This document shows, one piece after another, positions 1 to 7,361 of a DNA stretch of 14,237 nucleotides (its first letter is position 1; every line of letters begins with the position of its first letter). Below the pieces are notes generated by a model, which did not search any database, had not been told where the DNA came from, and saw only the letters and a program-made list of their open reading frames with translations. The DNA comes from Candidatus Altarchaeales archaeon (GTDB taxonomy: Archaea; Altiarchaeota; Altiarchaeia; IMC4; QMZM01). Position numbers and translations under genes: made by a program. The stretch spans positions 1-14,237 of the forward strand of contig QMZM01000025.1 in assembly GCA_003663175.1 (NCBI GenBank), read 5' to 3'.

Positions 1-741
1 CGACTCGAGGGTCTTCTTTTCCTCGAGTTCCTCCTGGAGCTGGGAGATCCTCTCTCTCAGAGAAGCGAGTTCTTCTGTTTGTTTCGTTGCGGACTGGAGT
101 TGTTCGTCCTTGAGTCTTAGTTCTTCTTGGAGCTGGGAGATTCTCTCCCTGAGAGAATCGAGTTCTTGTATATGTTTCATTGCGGATTGGAGTTGCTGGT
201 CTTTGAGTCTTAATTCGTCTTGGAGTTGAGAGATCCTCTCTCTCAGAGAATTAAGTTCTTCTGTTTGTTTCATCGCGGATTGGAGTTGTTCATCCTTGAG
301 TCTTAGTTCCTCCTGGAGCTGGGAGATTCTCGACTCGAATTCCTTCAATTTTTTTAATTTTTCTTCATTCTCCCTTAGAAATCTATTCCTTTCCATCAAT
401 TTCTTTTTTATAATCTCAATTTCCGCAATCTTTTTATTCAATTTCTCCTCCATCTCCTTCAATTTTGCTTCTCTTTTATCGACTTCCTGAAGCCTCTCGA
501 TAAATTCGCTCTCTCTTTTCTCCAGTTCGGCCTGCATCTCCTCAATCGTCTTCTTTATTCTATTTAGAATTTCCTCTTTTTTTGCTAACTTCTCTTCCCT
601 CTCCTTTAACTCCAATTCATCGCCAAAGAATGTCTTCAACTCCAGTTCTCTTTTCTTTAGATATTCTTCTCTTTTATTCAGTTCCTGCTCCCTCCTCGCC
701 AATTCCTGCATCATCCTCTTTAATTCCAAATCGCTGACCAT
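1..741 (-). CDS. Long coiled-coil protein, N-terminal part (runs off the left edge)
   Basis: I do not recognise the family. The ATG is at 741 (MVSDLELKRMMQEL...), and 247 codons stay open to base 1, so the C-terminus lies outside the window. The whole visible part is charged and helical, rich in Glu, Lys, Arg, Leu and Gln, with heptad-like hydrophobic spacing and no signal peptide or membrane segment, so a cytoplasmic coiled coil is likely. From about residue 137 it becomes a tandem repeat with a 31-residue unit (ISQLQEEL, RLKDEQLQSAM, LRER). A TATA-like stretch lies at about 770-785 on the minus strand and little or no leader follows, so it probably has its own promoter downstream of hef. 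It could be a structural, SMC-like or surface-associated coiled coil; low-complexity composition makes homology unreliable. The reading frame is sure; the function is unknown. Confidence 0.8.
   Translation of the reverse strand, partial: MVSDLELKRMMQELARREQELNKREEYLKKRELELKTFFGDELELKEREEKLAKKEEILNRIKKTIEEMQAELEKRESEFIERLQEVDKREAKLKEMEEKLNKKIAEIEIIKKKLMERNRFLRENEEKLKKLKEFESRISQLQEELRLKDEQLQSAMKQTEELNSLRERISQLQDELRLKDQQLQSAMKHIQELDSLRERISQLQEELRLKDEQLQSATKQTEELASLRERISQLQEELEEKKTLES
31..334 (-). repeat. 93-bp tandem repeat inside the coiled-coil gene
   Basis: A motif close to CTCCTGGAGCTGGGAGAT begins at about 31, 124, 217 and 310, giving an exact 93-base (31-codon) period. There are three full copies and a fourth partial one. 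The copies differ mainly by single-base changes, some of which alter residues (DEQ/DQQ, QTEELN/HIQELD). The period keeps the reading frame. 31 residues is four heptads plus three, so each unit shifts the coiled-coil register. Recent in-frame duplication or slippage is the likely origin. Confidence 0.9.
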
Positions 742-797
742 TTTTTTTAAGAAATTTACCTAAATTTGTATTTATTTTTATAGAATAAAAATGTTCA
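742..797 (-). promoter_or_regulatory. Probable promoter of the coiled-coil gene
   Basis: This 56-base gap separates the hef stop from the coiled-coil ATG on the minus strand. Read on the minus strand it contains TTCTATAAAAATAAATAC, a TATA-like box about 30-40 bases before the ATG, then A/T-rich sequence with no Shine-Dalgarno. A run of eight A residues sits right before the ATG. This is inference from position and composition. Confidence 0.4.
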
Positions 798-3038
798 TCA
801 TCCCTTCTCTATTAAATCAACTCTATTTTTTTCCTTATATGGCTTATTTACGACATTAAATATGCCTTCTGCCTTTTTTTCACCTATCCCCTCTACCTCC
901 ATAAGTTCCTTTTTTGATGCATTCATTACATTTTTTACACTGCCAAACCTCTCAAGTAGTCTCTTTGCTAATACCGCTGAAACACTTGGCAACGATTCCA
1001 AAACGAATCTCTGTCTCTCCTCCAATGTCAATGGTTTTCTCTCACCACGCAATGCAATTTCCTTCTCCTCTGGGAATTGTTCACGCTTTGCAATAATTAA
1101 AAGCAAATTTGCAGTATCCTCTTCATTAATTGTTGGGATTATGGAAATTCCAAAATCTATTGCAAGTGATATTAATGCACCTCTTATCGCATTTGGATGA
1201 ATATCTCTAAGTGAGTATAAATCTCTATCTCCTTCGATAATCATTATTGGAATCTCAAAATTCCTTGCCAATTCTTCTGCCTGTAAAAGTAATCTCTTAT
1301 CGATTATTGATTGTAGGAAATCGCTTATTGTCTTTCTCTCAACAACAATTCTATCGCTCAATATAAAATCCCCAACCTCAAGTCTCTTTATCTCAATTCT
1401 CGCTTTATCTCTTAATATTCTTAAAATTTCAGAATTCTTTTCCCTAATATCAACATATATCTTAACCCTCTTCTCCTCATCCCTCTCCAATTTAGCACCA
1501 TAGTTAAGTAGGCTCTGCTGACCAAAATTAACATCGAATCTTCCTCTCATATCTCTTATAATCCTCGCCATCCTCCTTTCTTTATAAACTGATGCCCAAT
1601 AATATGCCTCATCTCTCGTTCCCTTCGCCATCATTATTATGACCTTTCCCGCTCTACTCCTCCCAGTTCTCCCCCTTCTTTGTATTGACCTTATCTCGGA
1701 TGGAATCGGCTCGTAAAAGATTACCAAATCGACCCTTGGGATGTCTATACCCTCCTCGGCAACCGATGTTGCAACCAATACATTATAAATCCCCTTTCTA
1801 AAATTTTCCAAAACCTTCATCTGCTCCCTTTGGGTCATTCCTTTTTTACCATCCCTTGATGCCTGTCCAATAAATTCATGAGCACAGATAGAATTCTCAT
1901 TTAATTTCTCAACTATCTTATCAACGGAATCCCTATATTGGGTGAAGATTATAATTTTATTATCCTTATGCTCCTTTACGATCTCAACCAATCTATCTAA
2001 CTTTGGATGATCGATTCCAAGAATAGAGAAATCGTGGACTGTCCTCGCCAAATCTATCATTCTTGAATCAGAAAATAATTTCCTCATCGCCCTCGATTTC
2101 TGTCTTTTCAATCTTTCCAAATAATTGTCAAGAGAAGAGATGCCCTGAGTTTCCAATAACTCCAGGGCATGGTTCAATTTTAGTGCCGAAGCAACTAAGG
2201 ACGCCTGCTGATACGAATCCAAGCCGGATACTATCTCCTTCCTTATCTCCGATTGAACCTCCAACAGTGTTCTTTTGTTTATCTTCGTTAGGTCTGATGT
2301 CTCAAGATAGCCCATCGACTTTAATTCCCTCAACTCCTCGCGAAGAATCTCCTCAATTTTCTTCTTTACACTGATAAATTCGTGGGGCAACTCAACTTTA
2401 ACCCAGTCTATTTTAACACTCTGGATATATGGCTTTACATCTATGTCATGATCCGTCTTCGCCTCAATCCTCTCTATAAATAAATTACTACAGATTTCAT
2501 TTACTATTTCATTATCGGAACTGGGAGATGCCGTCAATCCAAGAATTAATTTATTTCTTGCGGTCTTCATGTATTCCCGGGCGATATTAACATAGGAATA
2601 ATTTCCAACCGCGCGATGGCACTCATCAAATATTATCAATGATACATTCTCTAAACTTAAACCTCGTAATAAGTCGTTCTCTATTGTCTGGGGTGTTGCA
2701 AATATTATTCTGTTTTCATTCCACAATTTTTCCCTCTCTCCAACTGGGGTCATTCCCGTCAATACAACCATGTCTTCAATATTCAATATTCTTTTAAATG
2801 TCTTGTGATGCTGTACTGCCAATGGTCTTGTTGGTGCTAAGAACAAAATCTTTGAGTCTGGAAATTTATGGAGTCTATAAGCGGAGACCATTGCGGCAAT
2901 AATTGTCTTTCCAAGACCAGTTGGCAACACAACCAGGGTATTTGCATCGATTGCCCTTGAAACTATGCATTCTTGATATTTTCTGAGTGATATCGTCTCT
3001 GGTTTCACTAATGGGTGATCAACATACATTTTTATCAT
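798..3038 (-). CDS. hef: Hef helicase-nuclease (FANCM/XPF-like)
   Basis: DNA repair enzyme of euryarchaea that unwinds and cleaves stalled replication forks and other branched DNA. The 746-residue length fits the family. N-terminal superfamily 2 helicase: Walker A LPTGLGKT at 38-45, DECH at 138-141 followed by HRAVGNYSYV (typical of Hef/FANCM), TAS at 169-171, a helical insert at about 220-340, and motif VI QRRGRTGR at 453-460. C-terminal XPF/ERCC4 nuclease: GDF at 556-558, then the catalytic VERK...D signature (ERK 567-569, D573). A helix-hairpin-helix pair lies at about 683-730 (LPSVSAVLAKRLLERFGS; EVEGIGEKKAEGI). All catalytic residues I looked for are present. It starts 14 bases after the pheA stop, with no clear Shine-Dalgarno; Met4 is an alternative start. 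Last gene of the herA-pheA-hef cluster. Confidence 0.95.
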   Translation of the reverse strand: MIKMYVDHPLVKPETISLRKYQECIVSRAIDANTLVVLPTGLGKTIIAAMVSAYRLHKFPDSKILFLAPTRPLAVQHHKTFKRILNIEDMVVLTGMTPVGEREKLWNENRIIFATPQTIENDLLRGLSLENVSLIIFDECHRAVGNYSYVNIAREYMKTARNKLILGLTASPSSDNEIVNEICSNLFIERIEAKTDHDIDVKPYIQSVKIDWVKVELPHEFISVKKKIEEILREELRELKSMGYLETSDLTKINKRTLLEVQSEIRKEIVSGLDSYQQASLVASALKLNHALELLETQGISSLDNYLERLKRQKSRAMRKLFSDSRMIDLARTVHDFSILGIDHPKLDRLVEIVKEHKDNKIIIFTQYRDSVDKIVEKLNENSICAHEFIGQASRDGKKGMTQREQMKVLENFRKGIYNVLVATSVAEEGIDIPRVDLVIFYEPIPSEIRSIQRRGRTGRSRAGKVIIMMAKGTRDEAYYWASVYKERRMARIIRDMRGRFDVNFGQQSLLNYGAKLERDEEKRVKIYVDIREKNSEILRILRDKARIEIKRLEVGDFILSDRIVVERKTISDFLQSIIDKRLLLQAEELARNFEIPIMIIEGDRDLYSLRDIHPNAIRGALISLAIDFGISIIPTINEEDTANLLLIIAKREQFPEEKEIALRGERKPLTLEERQRFVLESLPSVSAVLAKRLLERFGSVKNVMNASKKELMEVEGIGEKKAEGIFNVVNKPYKEKNRVDLIEKG

Positions 3039-3052
3039 AAATTTATCATAAA

Positions 3053-4147
3053 TTAAATAATACTCTGATAACTTCCGAGAATCTTGAGGAATGTTGTCTT
3101 ATCCCTTATCGAATCTATTGCATCCTTTACATTTTTGTCATTCAAAGAGCCTTCAAAATCCATAAAGAAGAAGTATTCACCAAGTTTCCTCTTTGATGGT
3201 CTTGATTCGATCTTTGTTAAATTTATATTCCTTTCTGCAAATTCCTTAAGAAGATGATACAACGCCCCCGGTCTGTCTCTGAGCGCAAAAATGATCGATG
3301 TTTTTCCCCCCTTTCCCTCCCTCTTCGATATTACAATAAATCTCGTCTGACTTTTTGCATCCTCTATATTTTCATAGAGTATCTTCATTCCATATTCAAT
3401 TGCAGTTTCCCTTGGACCTATTGCCGCATATCCCCTTAAATTCTTTAATTCGAGAATTGCCGCCGCCGTGCTTTCATGCCTCTGTAATTTGACACTCGGA
3501 AATCTTTTCCTCAGAAATCTTCTCGCCTGTGCAAGTGCTTGTGGATGAGAGATCACAGCAAGAATTTCATTCTCATTCGTCTCTTGAGTGGTGACCAAGC
3601 ATAGATTTATATCAAGAATTATTTCCTTGTATATCTTTACATCATATTCTAAAAGGCAATCCATTGTTATATTTATACTACCCTCAAGAGAATTTTCAAT
3701 AGCAACAACTCCAAAATCTATGCCCTTAGAAACCGCATCGAATACCTCATCCACCGTATCACAATATCTAATTCTACAATCTTTAAATATTTTTCTTGCC
3801 GCAATTTCGGTGAATGTGCCCTTGGGCCCAAGAACTGCAACCTCCGGGGCGTTTATTTTCAAATTATTCAAATTATATTCTACATTCCTACAATAATCAA
3901 TTATCCTCGCGAATAATTCCCGGATGAAATCTTTATCAAGAATCGTGGACTTCGAAACATTCTCGAGAATTTCATTTTCTCTTTCCATATCTCTAATCTT
4001 CATATCCCTCTCAATTTTTAATTTCCCTATTTCCCTAACAATTTCAACCCTCTTTTCAATAAGTCTTGCTATCTCTAAATCAATTTCATCAATCTTGTGC
4101 CGAAGTTTTATTAACTTATCTTGCATTTTTCCATGCACCGACAACAT
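3053..4147 (-). CDS. pheA: Bifunctional chorismate mutase / prephenate dehydratase
   Basis: Makes phenylpyruvate from chorismate in phenylalanine synthesis. Three domains are visible in 364 residues. An AroQ-type chorismate mutase lies at about 9-92 (helical, LRHKIDEIDLEIARLIEKR). Prephenate dehydratase spans about 101-277 (GPKGTFTE 107-114, ENSLEGSI 151-158, HPQALAQ 201-207, STAAA 226-230, and TRF 268-270, which holds the catalytic Thr). A C-terminal ACT domain at about 283-360 carries GALYHLL and ESRP, the elements linked to phenylalanine binding, so feedback inhibition is likely. The start at 4147 is supported by GGTGA eight bases upstream, inside herA; Met8 (4126) is an alternative. It overlaps herA by 32 bases, so the two are almost certainly co-transcribed and translationally coupled. 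Placement between two DNA repair genes has no obvious metabolic logic. Confidence 0.94.
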   Translation of the reverse strand: MLSVHGKMQDKLIKLRHKIDEIDLEIARLIEKRVEIVREIGKLKIERDMKIRDMERENEILENVSKSTILDKDFIRELFARIIDYCRNVEYNLNNLKINAPEVAVLGPKGTFTEIAARKIFKDCRIRYCDTVDEVFDAVSKGIDFGVVAIENSLEGSINITMDCLLEYDVKIYKEIILDINLCLVTTQETNENEILAVISHPQALAQARRFLRKRFPSVKLQRHESTAAAILELKNLRGYAAIGPRETAIEYGMKILYENIEDAKSQTRFIVISKREGKGGKTSIIFALRDRPGALYHLLKEFAERNINLTKIESRPSKRKLGEYFFFMDFEGSLNDKNVKDAIDSIRDKTTFLKILGSYQSII

Positions 4148-5630
4148 CTATATCCTCACCCCCGATCTCGGTTGTTCTTTTTCTTATTCTTACCGAGACC
4201 GGGAGTTTAATTGCCGAACCGACAATAATTGCCTCCCCTCTATATAAACTTGGTAAATCCCTCACAATGTCCTCTGTAACACTCTCTACAGATTGTCTTA
4301 TATACTCCTGATCCGATGGATTTACAATCTTCATTATTATCTGAGTATTGCATTGAGATAAGATATCCGCGTCTAATCTATTGGGTCTTTGACTTACTAT
4401 ACAAAGACCGACTCCAAATTTCCTACCCTCGCGAGCAATCTTCTTCAATATTGACTTTGATAGAATCTTTCTATCTTCAGTTGTTCTCGGCGCAAAGTTG
4501 TGCGCTTCTTCAATGACAATGAATGTTGGAACTATGGCATCCCCTTTACCCTCATTAACATATTGCTTTCTCTCCTCGAATATCCTTCTGCTTATTGCCG
4601 CAATTATTGTCTCGCTGATCCTCTCATCCGCATCGGACAAATCTATTACAGTGAGTTGATTTCTTGCAACAATTTCATTGAGAGGTGTTCCATCGAGTTT
4701 GAATATCTCCATTCTGCTTAATCTATCAATTCTCCTCATTAGTGCGCCTATGGTGGACAAACCAACCCTCTTTGCCATATCTCTCAAATACTCAACAGGA
4801 ATAATTTCGCTATTCACATCCTTATTTTCCTTCAATTCATAGATCAGTGAGAGAATTCCCCTTATAACCTCTAAATCGTATTTATCATAGAATTTCTTAG
4901 CAATTACGAGAATCTCGTCCAATAGGTCTCTTTGCGGTTCCGTTATATCGGGAATCAGATTTGTGAAGTCTCCAATTCCAAGTGATGATGTTTCTATGCA
5001 TATCTTATCCCTGCCTCTAAAACTAAAGACCCTTGTAGTTGAATCTGGAGTCTTTATACATTTATATTCGCCATGGGGATCAAATATGACAATCGAACCA
5101 TTCTTCTTTAATAATTCCTCGACCAGGACACCAACCGTATAGCTTTTTCCGGCTCCCGTCATTGCCAAGATTGCACAATGTCTTGAGACGAGGTCATTTA
5201 TTGATAAATAGACTGGAACGCTCTCTCTTGCAGATAGTGCACCTATAAGTGCTGACTTCTCCTCATCTTGTTTTAATATTCTCTTCAGAGTCTCATTCCT
5301 CGCAAGCCGAACTGGAGACCCAGGTTTTATTCCATATCTCGGCAATTCAAGTCCATTACCATGCTCATAGCCGAGAATCTTTACCGTCGGGACTGGATAT
5401 TCGCCTTCGATGAGAATTATATCATCCAGCCTTAAATCTCGACCGAATTCATCGGGAAGTAATTCATTTGATATTGTAATTTCCTTTATTATTCCAAGAA
5501 TTTCATTCCCAGTCACCGCCTCCTTGGTTGTGACAAATTCGTCCCTCTTCACATACTTCTCCATACCCTTCTTTATAACAAATCTGAAACCTCGAAGAGT
5601 GGTTGCCCCAATAACCTGCCCAATCTCCAT
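4116..5630 (-). CDS. herA: HerA DNA translocase ATPase
   Basis: Hexameric bipolar DNA helicase/translocase of the FtsK-HerA class. With the NurA nuclease and Mre11-Rad50 it resects DNA ends in archaea. 504 residues from the chosen start. The N-terminal HAS-barrel begins MEIGQVIGATTLRGFRF, the family's usual N-terminus, which places the start at 5630 rather than at the upstream in-frame ATG at 5708; that upstream part would also overlap the divergent nadM promoter and 5' end. Walker A is MTGAGKSYT at 157-165, Walker B IVIEEAH at 371-377, and the downstream ISQRPNRLDADILSQC-type segment lies at about 411-427. The C-terminal VRIRKRT segment is also typical. Nothing catalytic is missing. nurA, mre11 and rad50 are not in this window, unlike the common archaeal arrangement; the neighbour pheA overlaps its 3' end. 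Confidence 0.94.
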   Translation of the reverse strand: MEIGQVIGATTLRGFRFVIKKGMEKYVKRDEFVTTKEAVTGNEILGIIKEITISNELLPDEFGRDLRLDDIILIEGEYPVPTVKILGYEHGNGLELPRYGIKPGSPVRLARNETLKRILKQDEEKSALIGALSARESVPVYLSINDLVSRHCAILAMTGAGKSYTVGVLVEELLKKNGSIVIFDPHGEYKCIKTPDSTTRVFSFRGRDKICIETSSLGIGDFTNLIPDITEPQRDLLDEILVIAKKFYDKYDLEVIRGILSLIYELKENKDVNSEIIPVEYLRDMAKRVGLSTIGALMRRIDRLSRMEIFKLDGTPLNEIVARNQLTVIDLSDADERISETIIAAISRRIFEERKQYVNEGKGDAIVPTFIVIEEAHNFAPRTTEDRKILSKSILKKIAREGRKFGVGLCIVSQRPNRLDADILSQCNTQIIMKIVNPSDQEYIRQSVESVTEDIVRDLPSLYRGEAIIVGSAIKLPVSVRIRKRTTEIGGEDIDVVGAWKNAR

Positions 5631-5688
5631 TATAAATAAATATAAGTCTTTCACGCATAAATTATTTAATGAAATTGATGAGATTAAA
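5631..5688. promoter_or_regulatory. Divergent herA / nadM promoter region
   Basis: These 58 bases between two divergent start codons are strongly A/T-rich. On the minus strand GACTTATATTTATTTATA runs right up to the herA ATG, consistent with a TATA box and a leaderless herA mRNA. On the plus strand ATAAATTATTTAATG (about 5657-5671) lies 20-30 bases before the nadM ATG, followed by a weak GATGAGAT. Both calls rest on position and composition. Confidence 0.45.
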
Positions 5689-6192
5689 ATGGTCACTGCA
5701 CTAATCATTGGAAGATTTCAGCCATTCCACTTCGGTCATCTAAAACTAATAGAATGGGCTGCGGATCATGTTGACTCGATAATTATAGGAATTGGGAGTT
5801 CTCAAGAGAGTCATACATGGGAAAATCCATTCACTGCTCGGGAGAGAAGGAGAATGATAGAAAAGTCCCTCAGAACCATTAGAAATTACAAAATCTATGA
5901 AATTCCAGATGTTGATAACGACCAGATCTGGGTAGCACATGTAAAGAGAATAGTTCCAAAATTTGATGTTGTCTATACAAATGGCGAATTAGAGAAGAGG
6001 CTATTTAGAGAGGCGGGATTTGAAGTGAGATCCACACCATTCTTTAAGAGAAATCTCTACTCTGGTACCGAAATAAGACGAAGAATAGCGAGTGGTGAGA
6101 GATGGGAATCCCTGGTTCCTCAAGGTACGGTAGATGTGATAAAGGATGTTAATGGTGAGAGAAGAATCAGGGAATTGGCGCGATTTATATAA
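5689..6192 (+). CDS. nadM: Archaeal nicotinamide-nucleotide adenylyltransferase
   Basis: Joins NMN and ATP to make NAD+ in the cytoplasm. It is 167 residues, the normal size for the archaeal NMNAT family. The nucleotidyltransferase signature GRFQPFHFGH is at 8-17 (HxGH as H14-F-G-H17), ENPFTARERRRMI at 45-57, and the second signature YSGTEIR at 124-130 (ISGTxIR in most relatives). The start at 5689 puts the motif at the expected distance from the N-terminus; the upstream in-frame extension would overlap herA and looks unlike coding sequence. It is followed after 30 bases by the phosphatidyltransferase gene, which has its own TATA box, so the two may be transcribed separately. Confidence 0.95.
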   Translation: MVTALIIGRFQPFHFGHLKLIEWAADHVDSIIIGIGSSQESHTWENPFTARERRRMIEKSLRTIRNYKIYEIPDVDNDQIWVAHVKRIVPKFDVVYTNGELEKRLFREAGFEVRSTPFFKRNLYSGTEIRRRIASGERWESLVPQGTVDVIKDVNGERRIRELARFI

Positions 6193-6193
6193 A

Positions 6194-6202
6194 TTTATAT
6201 AA
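6194..6202 (+). promoter_or_regulatory. TATA box for the CDP-alcohol phosphatidyltransferase gene
   Basis: TTTATATAA, a near-consensus archaeal TATA box, starts right after the nadM stop. Its centre is about 25 bases before the ATG at 6223, the usual distance from TATA box to transcription start, and no Shine-Dalgarno is present. A leaderless transcript is the likely result. Confidence 0.6.
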
Positions 6203-6222
6203 TATTCAACAATTAGACAAAA

Positions 6223-6888
6223 ATGATAAAGGCGAAATTCGATGGCGAAGAAATTACCATGGGGGTGGGAAAATTTTTTTCCCAATTTAGTTTATCCGCA
6301 AATATGTGGACAACTCTCGCCCTTATACCCGCATTCTTTGGTTTTCTCAGTCTCTATTCTGGGGATATGGCATCCGCATTACTCCTGTTTATTATCTCCG
6401 GTTGTATTGATGCAATCGATGGGGCGGTTGCAAGGGTGACGGGAAATGTAACAAGATTTGGGGCATTTTTAGATGGAATAGTAGACAGATATGTTGAATT
6501 TTTTCTCTATATTGGATTACTCTTTTATATGGAAAATTTTATTCAGATGGAATTTATTATGCCATTCTATTTCTGGATTTCATTACTGATATTTGGCGCA
6601 GTAATGCCAACCTATGTTAGGGCATACGCCGACCATCGTGGCTTAATAAAGGATAAAAAAGAGCAGAGGGAGATGGGTGGATTGATCGAGAGGGCGGAGA
6701 GATTAACGATTCTATATGTGGGAATGCTTTTTTCTATATTCGATTCGAATTATATTCTATATTTTGTCGCATTATTGGCAATATTGACAAATTTCACGGC
6801 AATTCAGAGGATATGGTTCGTCTTAAGTAGATATGCCAAAGATCAAGACAAGAAAAATTCACGAAGTGAACAGACAAAATTCACCTAA
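6223..6888 (+). CDS. CDP-alcohol phosphatidyltransferase, probably archaetidylinositol-phosphate synthase type
   Basis: Membrane enzyme that transfers a CDP-activated lipid to an alcohol head group. The complete family signature D-x2-D-G-x2-A-R-x8-G-x3-D-x3-D is present as D63, D66, G67, A70, R71, G80, D84 and D88, so the enzyme should be active. It is 221 residues with about five or six hydrophobic helices (roughly 29-46, 50-64, 90-104, 110-133, 160-178, 180-200). The motif IERAERL at about 155-161 is seen in the archaeal PgsA-like group, which includes archaetidylinositol-phosphate synthase; this head-group choice is inference, and archaetidylglycerol or serine synthase are alternatives. 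The last codons and stop lie inside the first two inverted repeats of the cluster at 6858-6959. Confidence 0.85.
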   Translation: MIKAKFDGEEITMGVGKFFSQFSLSANMWTTLALIPAFFGFLSLYSGDMASALLLFIISGCIDAIDGAVARVTGNVTRFGAFLDGIVDRYVEFFLYIGLLFYMENFIQMEFIMPFYFWISLLIFGAVMPTYVRAYADHRGLIKDKKEQREMGGLIERAERLTILYVGMLFSIFDSNYILYFVALLAILTNFTAIQRIWFVLSRYAKDQDKKNSRSEQTKFT

Positions 6889-6922
6889 GTGAATTTTGAG
6901 TGCCAATTCACAGAGTGAATTG
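6858..6922. repeat. Three inverted repeats of the type TTCAC-N3/4-GTGAA
   Basis: Copy 1 at 6858-6870 is TTCAC-GAA-GTGAA, inside the last codons of the phosphatidyltransferase. Copy 2 at 6875-6898 has 10-base perfect arms (CAAAATTCAC / GTGAATTTTG) around a CTAA loop and spans the stop codon. Copy 3 at 6904-6922 has 8-base perfect arms (CAATTCAC / GTGAATTG) around AGA. Their centres are about 22 and 27 bases apart. They could be RNA hairpins that end or protect the upstream mRNA, or a multi-site operator for the next gene. No T-run follows any of them directly. Confidence 0.85.
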
Positions 6923-6937
6923 AGCATTTTTATGCCG

Positions 6938-6959
6938 AAGATAAAGTATACTTTATCTT
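6938..6959. promoter_or_regulatory. Perfect 22-bp palindrome before the 127-residue protein gene
   Basis: Arms AAGATAAAGTA and TACTTTATCTT form a perfect palindrome with no spacer, ending 11 bases before the ATG at 6971. The A/T-rich centre falls about 22 bases before that ATG, where the TATA box of a leaderless gene would be. It is therefore a candidate operator overlapping the promoter, or a symmetrical TATA element. The call rests on sequence symmetry and position only. Confidence 0.55.
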
Positions 6960-6970
6960 TATGGTAAAAA

Positions 6971-7354
6971 ATGATGATCCCCCCAGAAGAACTAACAAGA
7001 AAGAAATTGGCGAAATTACTCATAGACAAGCACCATAGATTCCTGAAGAAATATCGGAGGGAACTCGAGGTGTTAGAAAGAGTTATTCTCCTTATGGAGA
7101 AGGAAGAGCAGCTGGAATATTGGGCCAAGGTGGCATATGAGGATGGGGATGATGAGGGGTATGAAAAATTTCTGAAGCAGAGGGAATTGACGGATAAGAA
7201 AATATCGCAGTCTATAGGGGAGTTAAAGAGAATTAACCCCGATATTAAGAAAAATGAGTTTAAGAAGAGACACTCATTCCTGTTAAAGAGCATGAAGGAA
7301 CATAGAAGTGCCCTGGATTACTGGAATCGCATCTATAAAGATTCAAGAATTTGA
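6971..7354 (+). CDS. Small helical protein of unknown function
   Basis: I do not recognise this 127-residue protein. It is highly charged (Lys, Arg, Glu) and predicted to be mostly helical, with no membrane segment, no cysteine and no known motif. There are three apparent helical stretches: about 5-45 (LTRKKLAKLLIDKHHRFLKK), 48-80, and 85-120. The start is ATGATG at 6971/6974. An ATG at 6961 lies in another frame and reaches a stop after 25 codons, so it is not used. The next gene starts 7 bases after its stop, in the same direction, so the two form an operon and probably act together; that partner is a coiled coil, which suggests a helical complex. Upstream lies the palindrome cluster, which may control both genes. 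Confidence 0.75.
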   Translation: MMIPPEELTRKKLAKLLIDKHHRFLKKYRRELEVLERVILLMEKEEQLEYWAKVAYEDGDDEGYEKFLKQRELTDKKISQSIGELKRINPDIKKNEFKKRHSFLLKSMKEHRSALDYWNRIYKDSRI

Positions 7355-7361
7355 TGGGAGA

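Noticed and set aside
1..335. Regularly spaced repeats suggestive of CRISPR or a satellite
   Set aside because: The 93-base period is a multiple of three, lies in an open coiled-coil frame, and has no alternation of constant repeats and unique spacers.
3036..3050. Short duplication of TTTATGATAAA before the hef ATG
   Set aside because: It is an 11-base A/T-rich repeat at a gene junction; it may only reflect low complexity, and no structure or partner site was found.
5410..5688. N-terminal extension of nadM upstream of 5689
   Set aside because: It overlaps herA antisense, looks like a shadow frame, and would place the GRFQPFHFGH motif about 100 residues from the start.
5631..5708. Upstream start for herA at 5708
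   Set aside because: The family begins MEIGQVIG at 5630; the extra 26 residues overlap the divergent promoter and the start of nadM.
6924..6935. Mini-hairpin GCAT-TTTT-ATGC
   Set aside because: Four base pairs with an A/T-rich loop is too weak to support a terminator on its own.
6961..7038. Small frame from the ATG at 6961 after the palindrome
   Set aside because: It reaches a stop after about 25 codons and overlaps the better-supported 127-residue gene.
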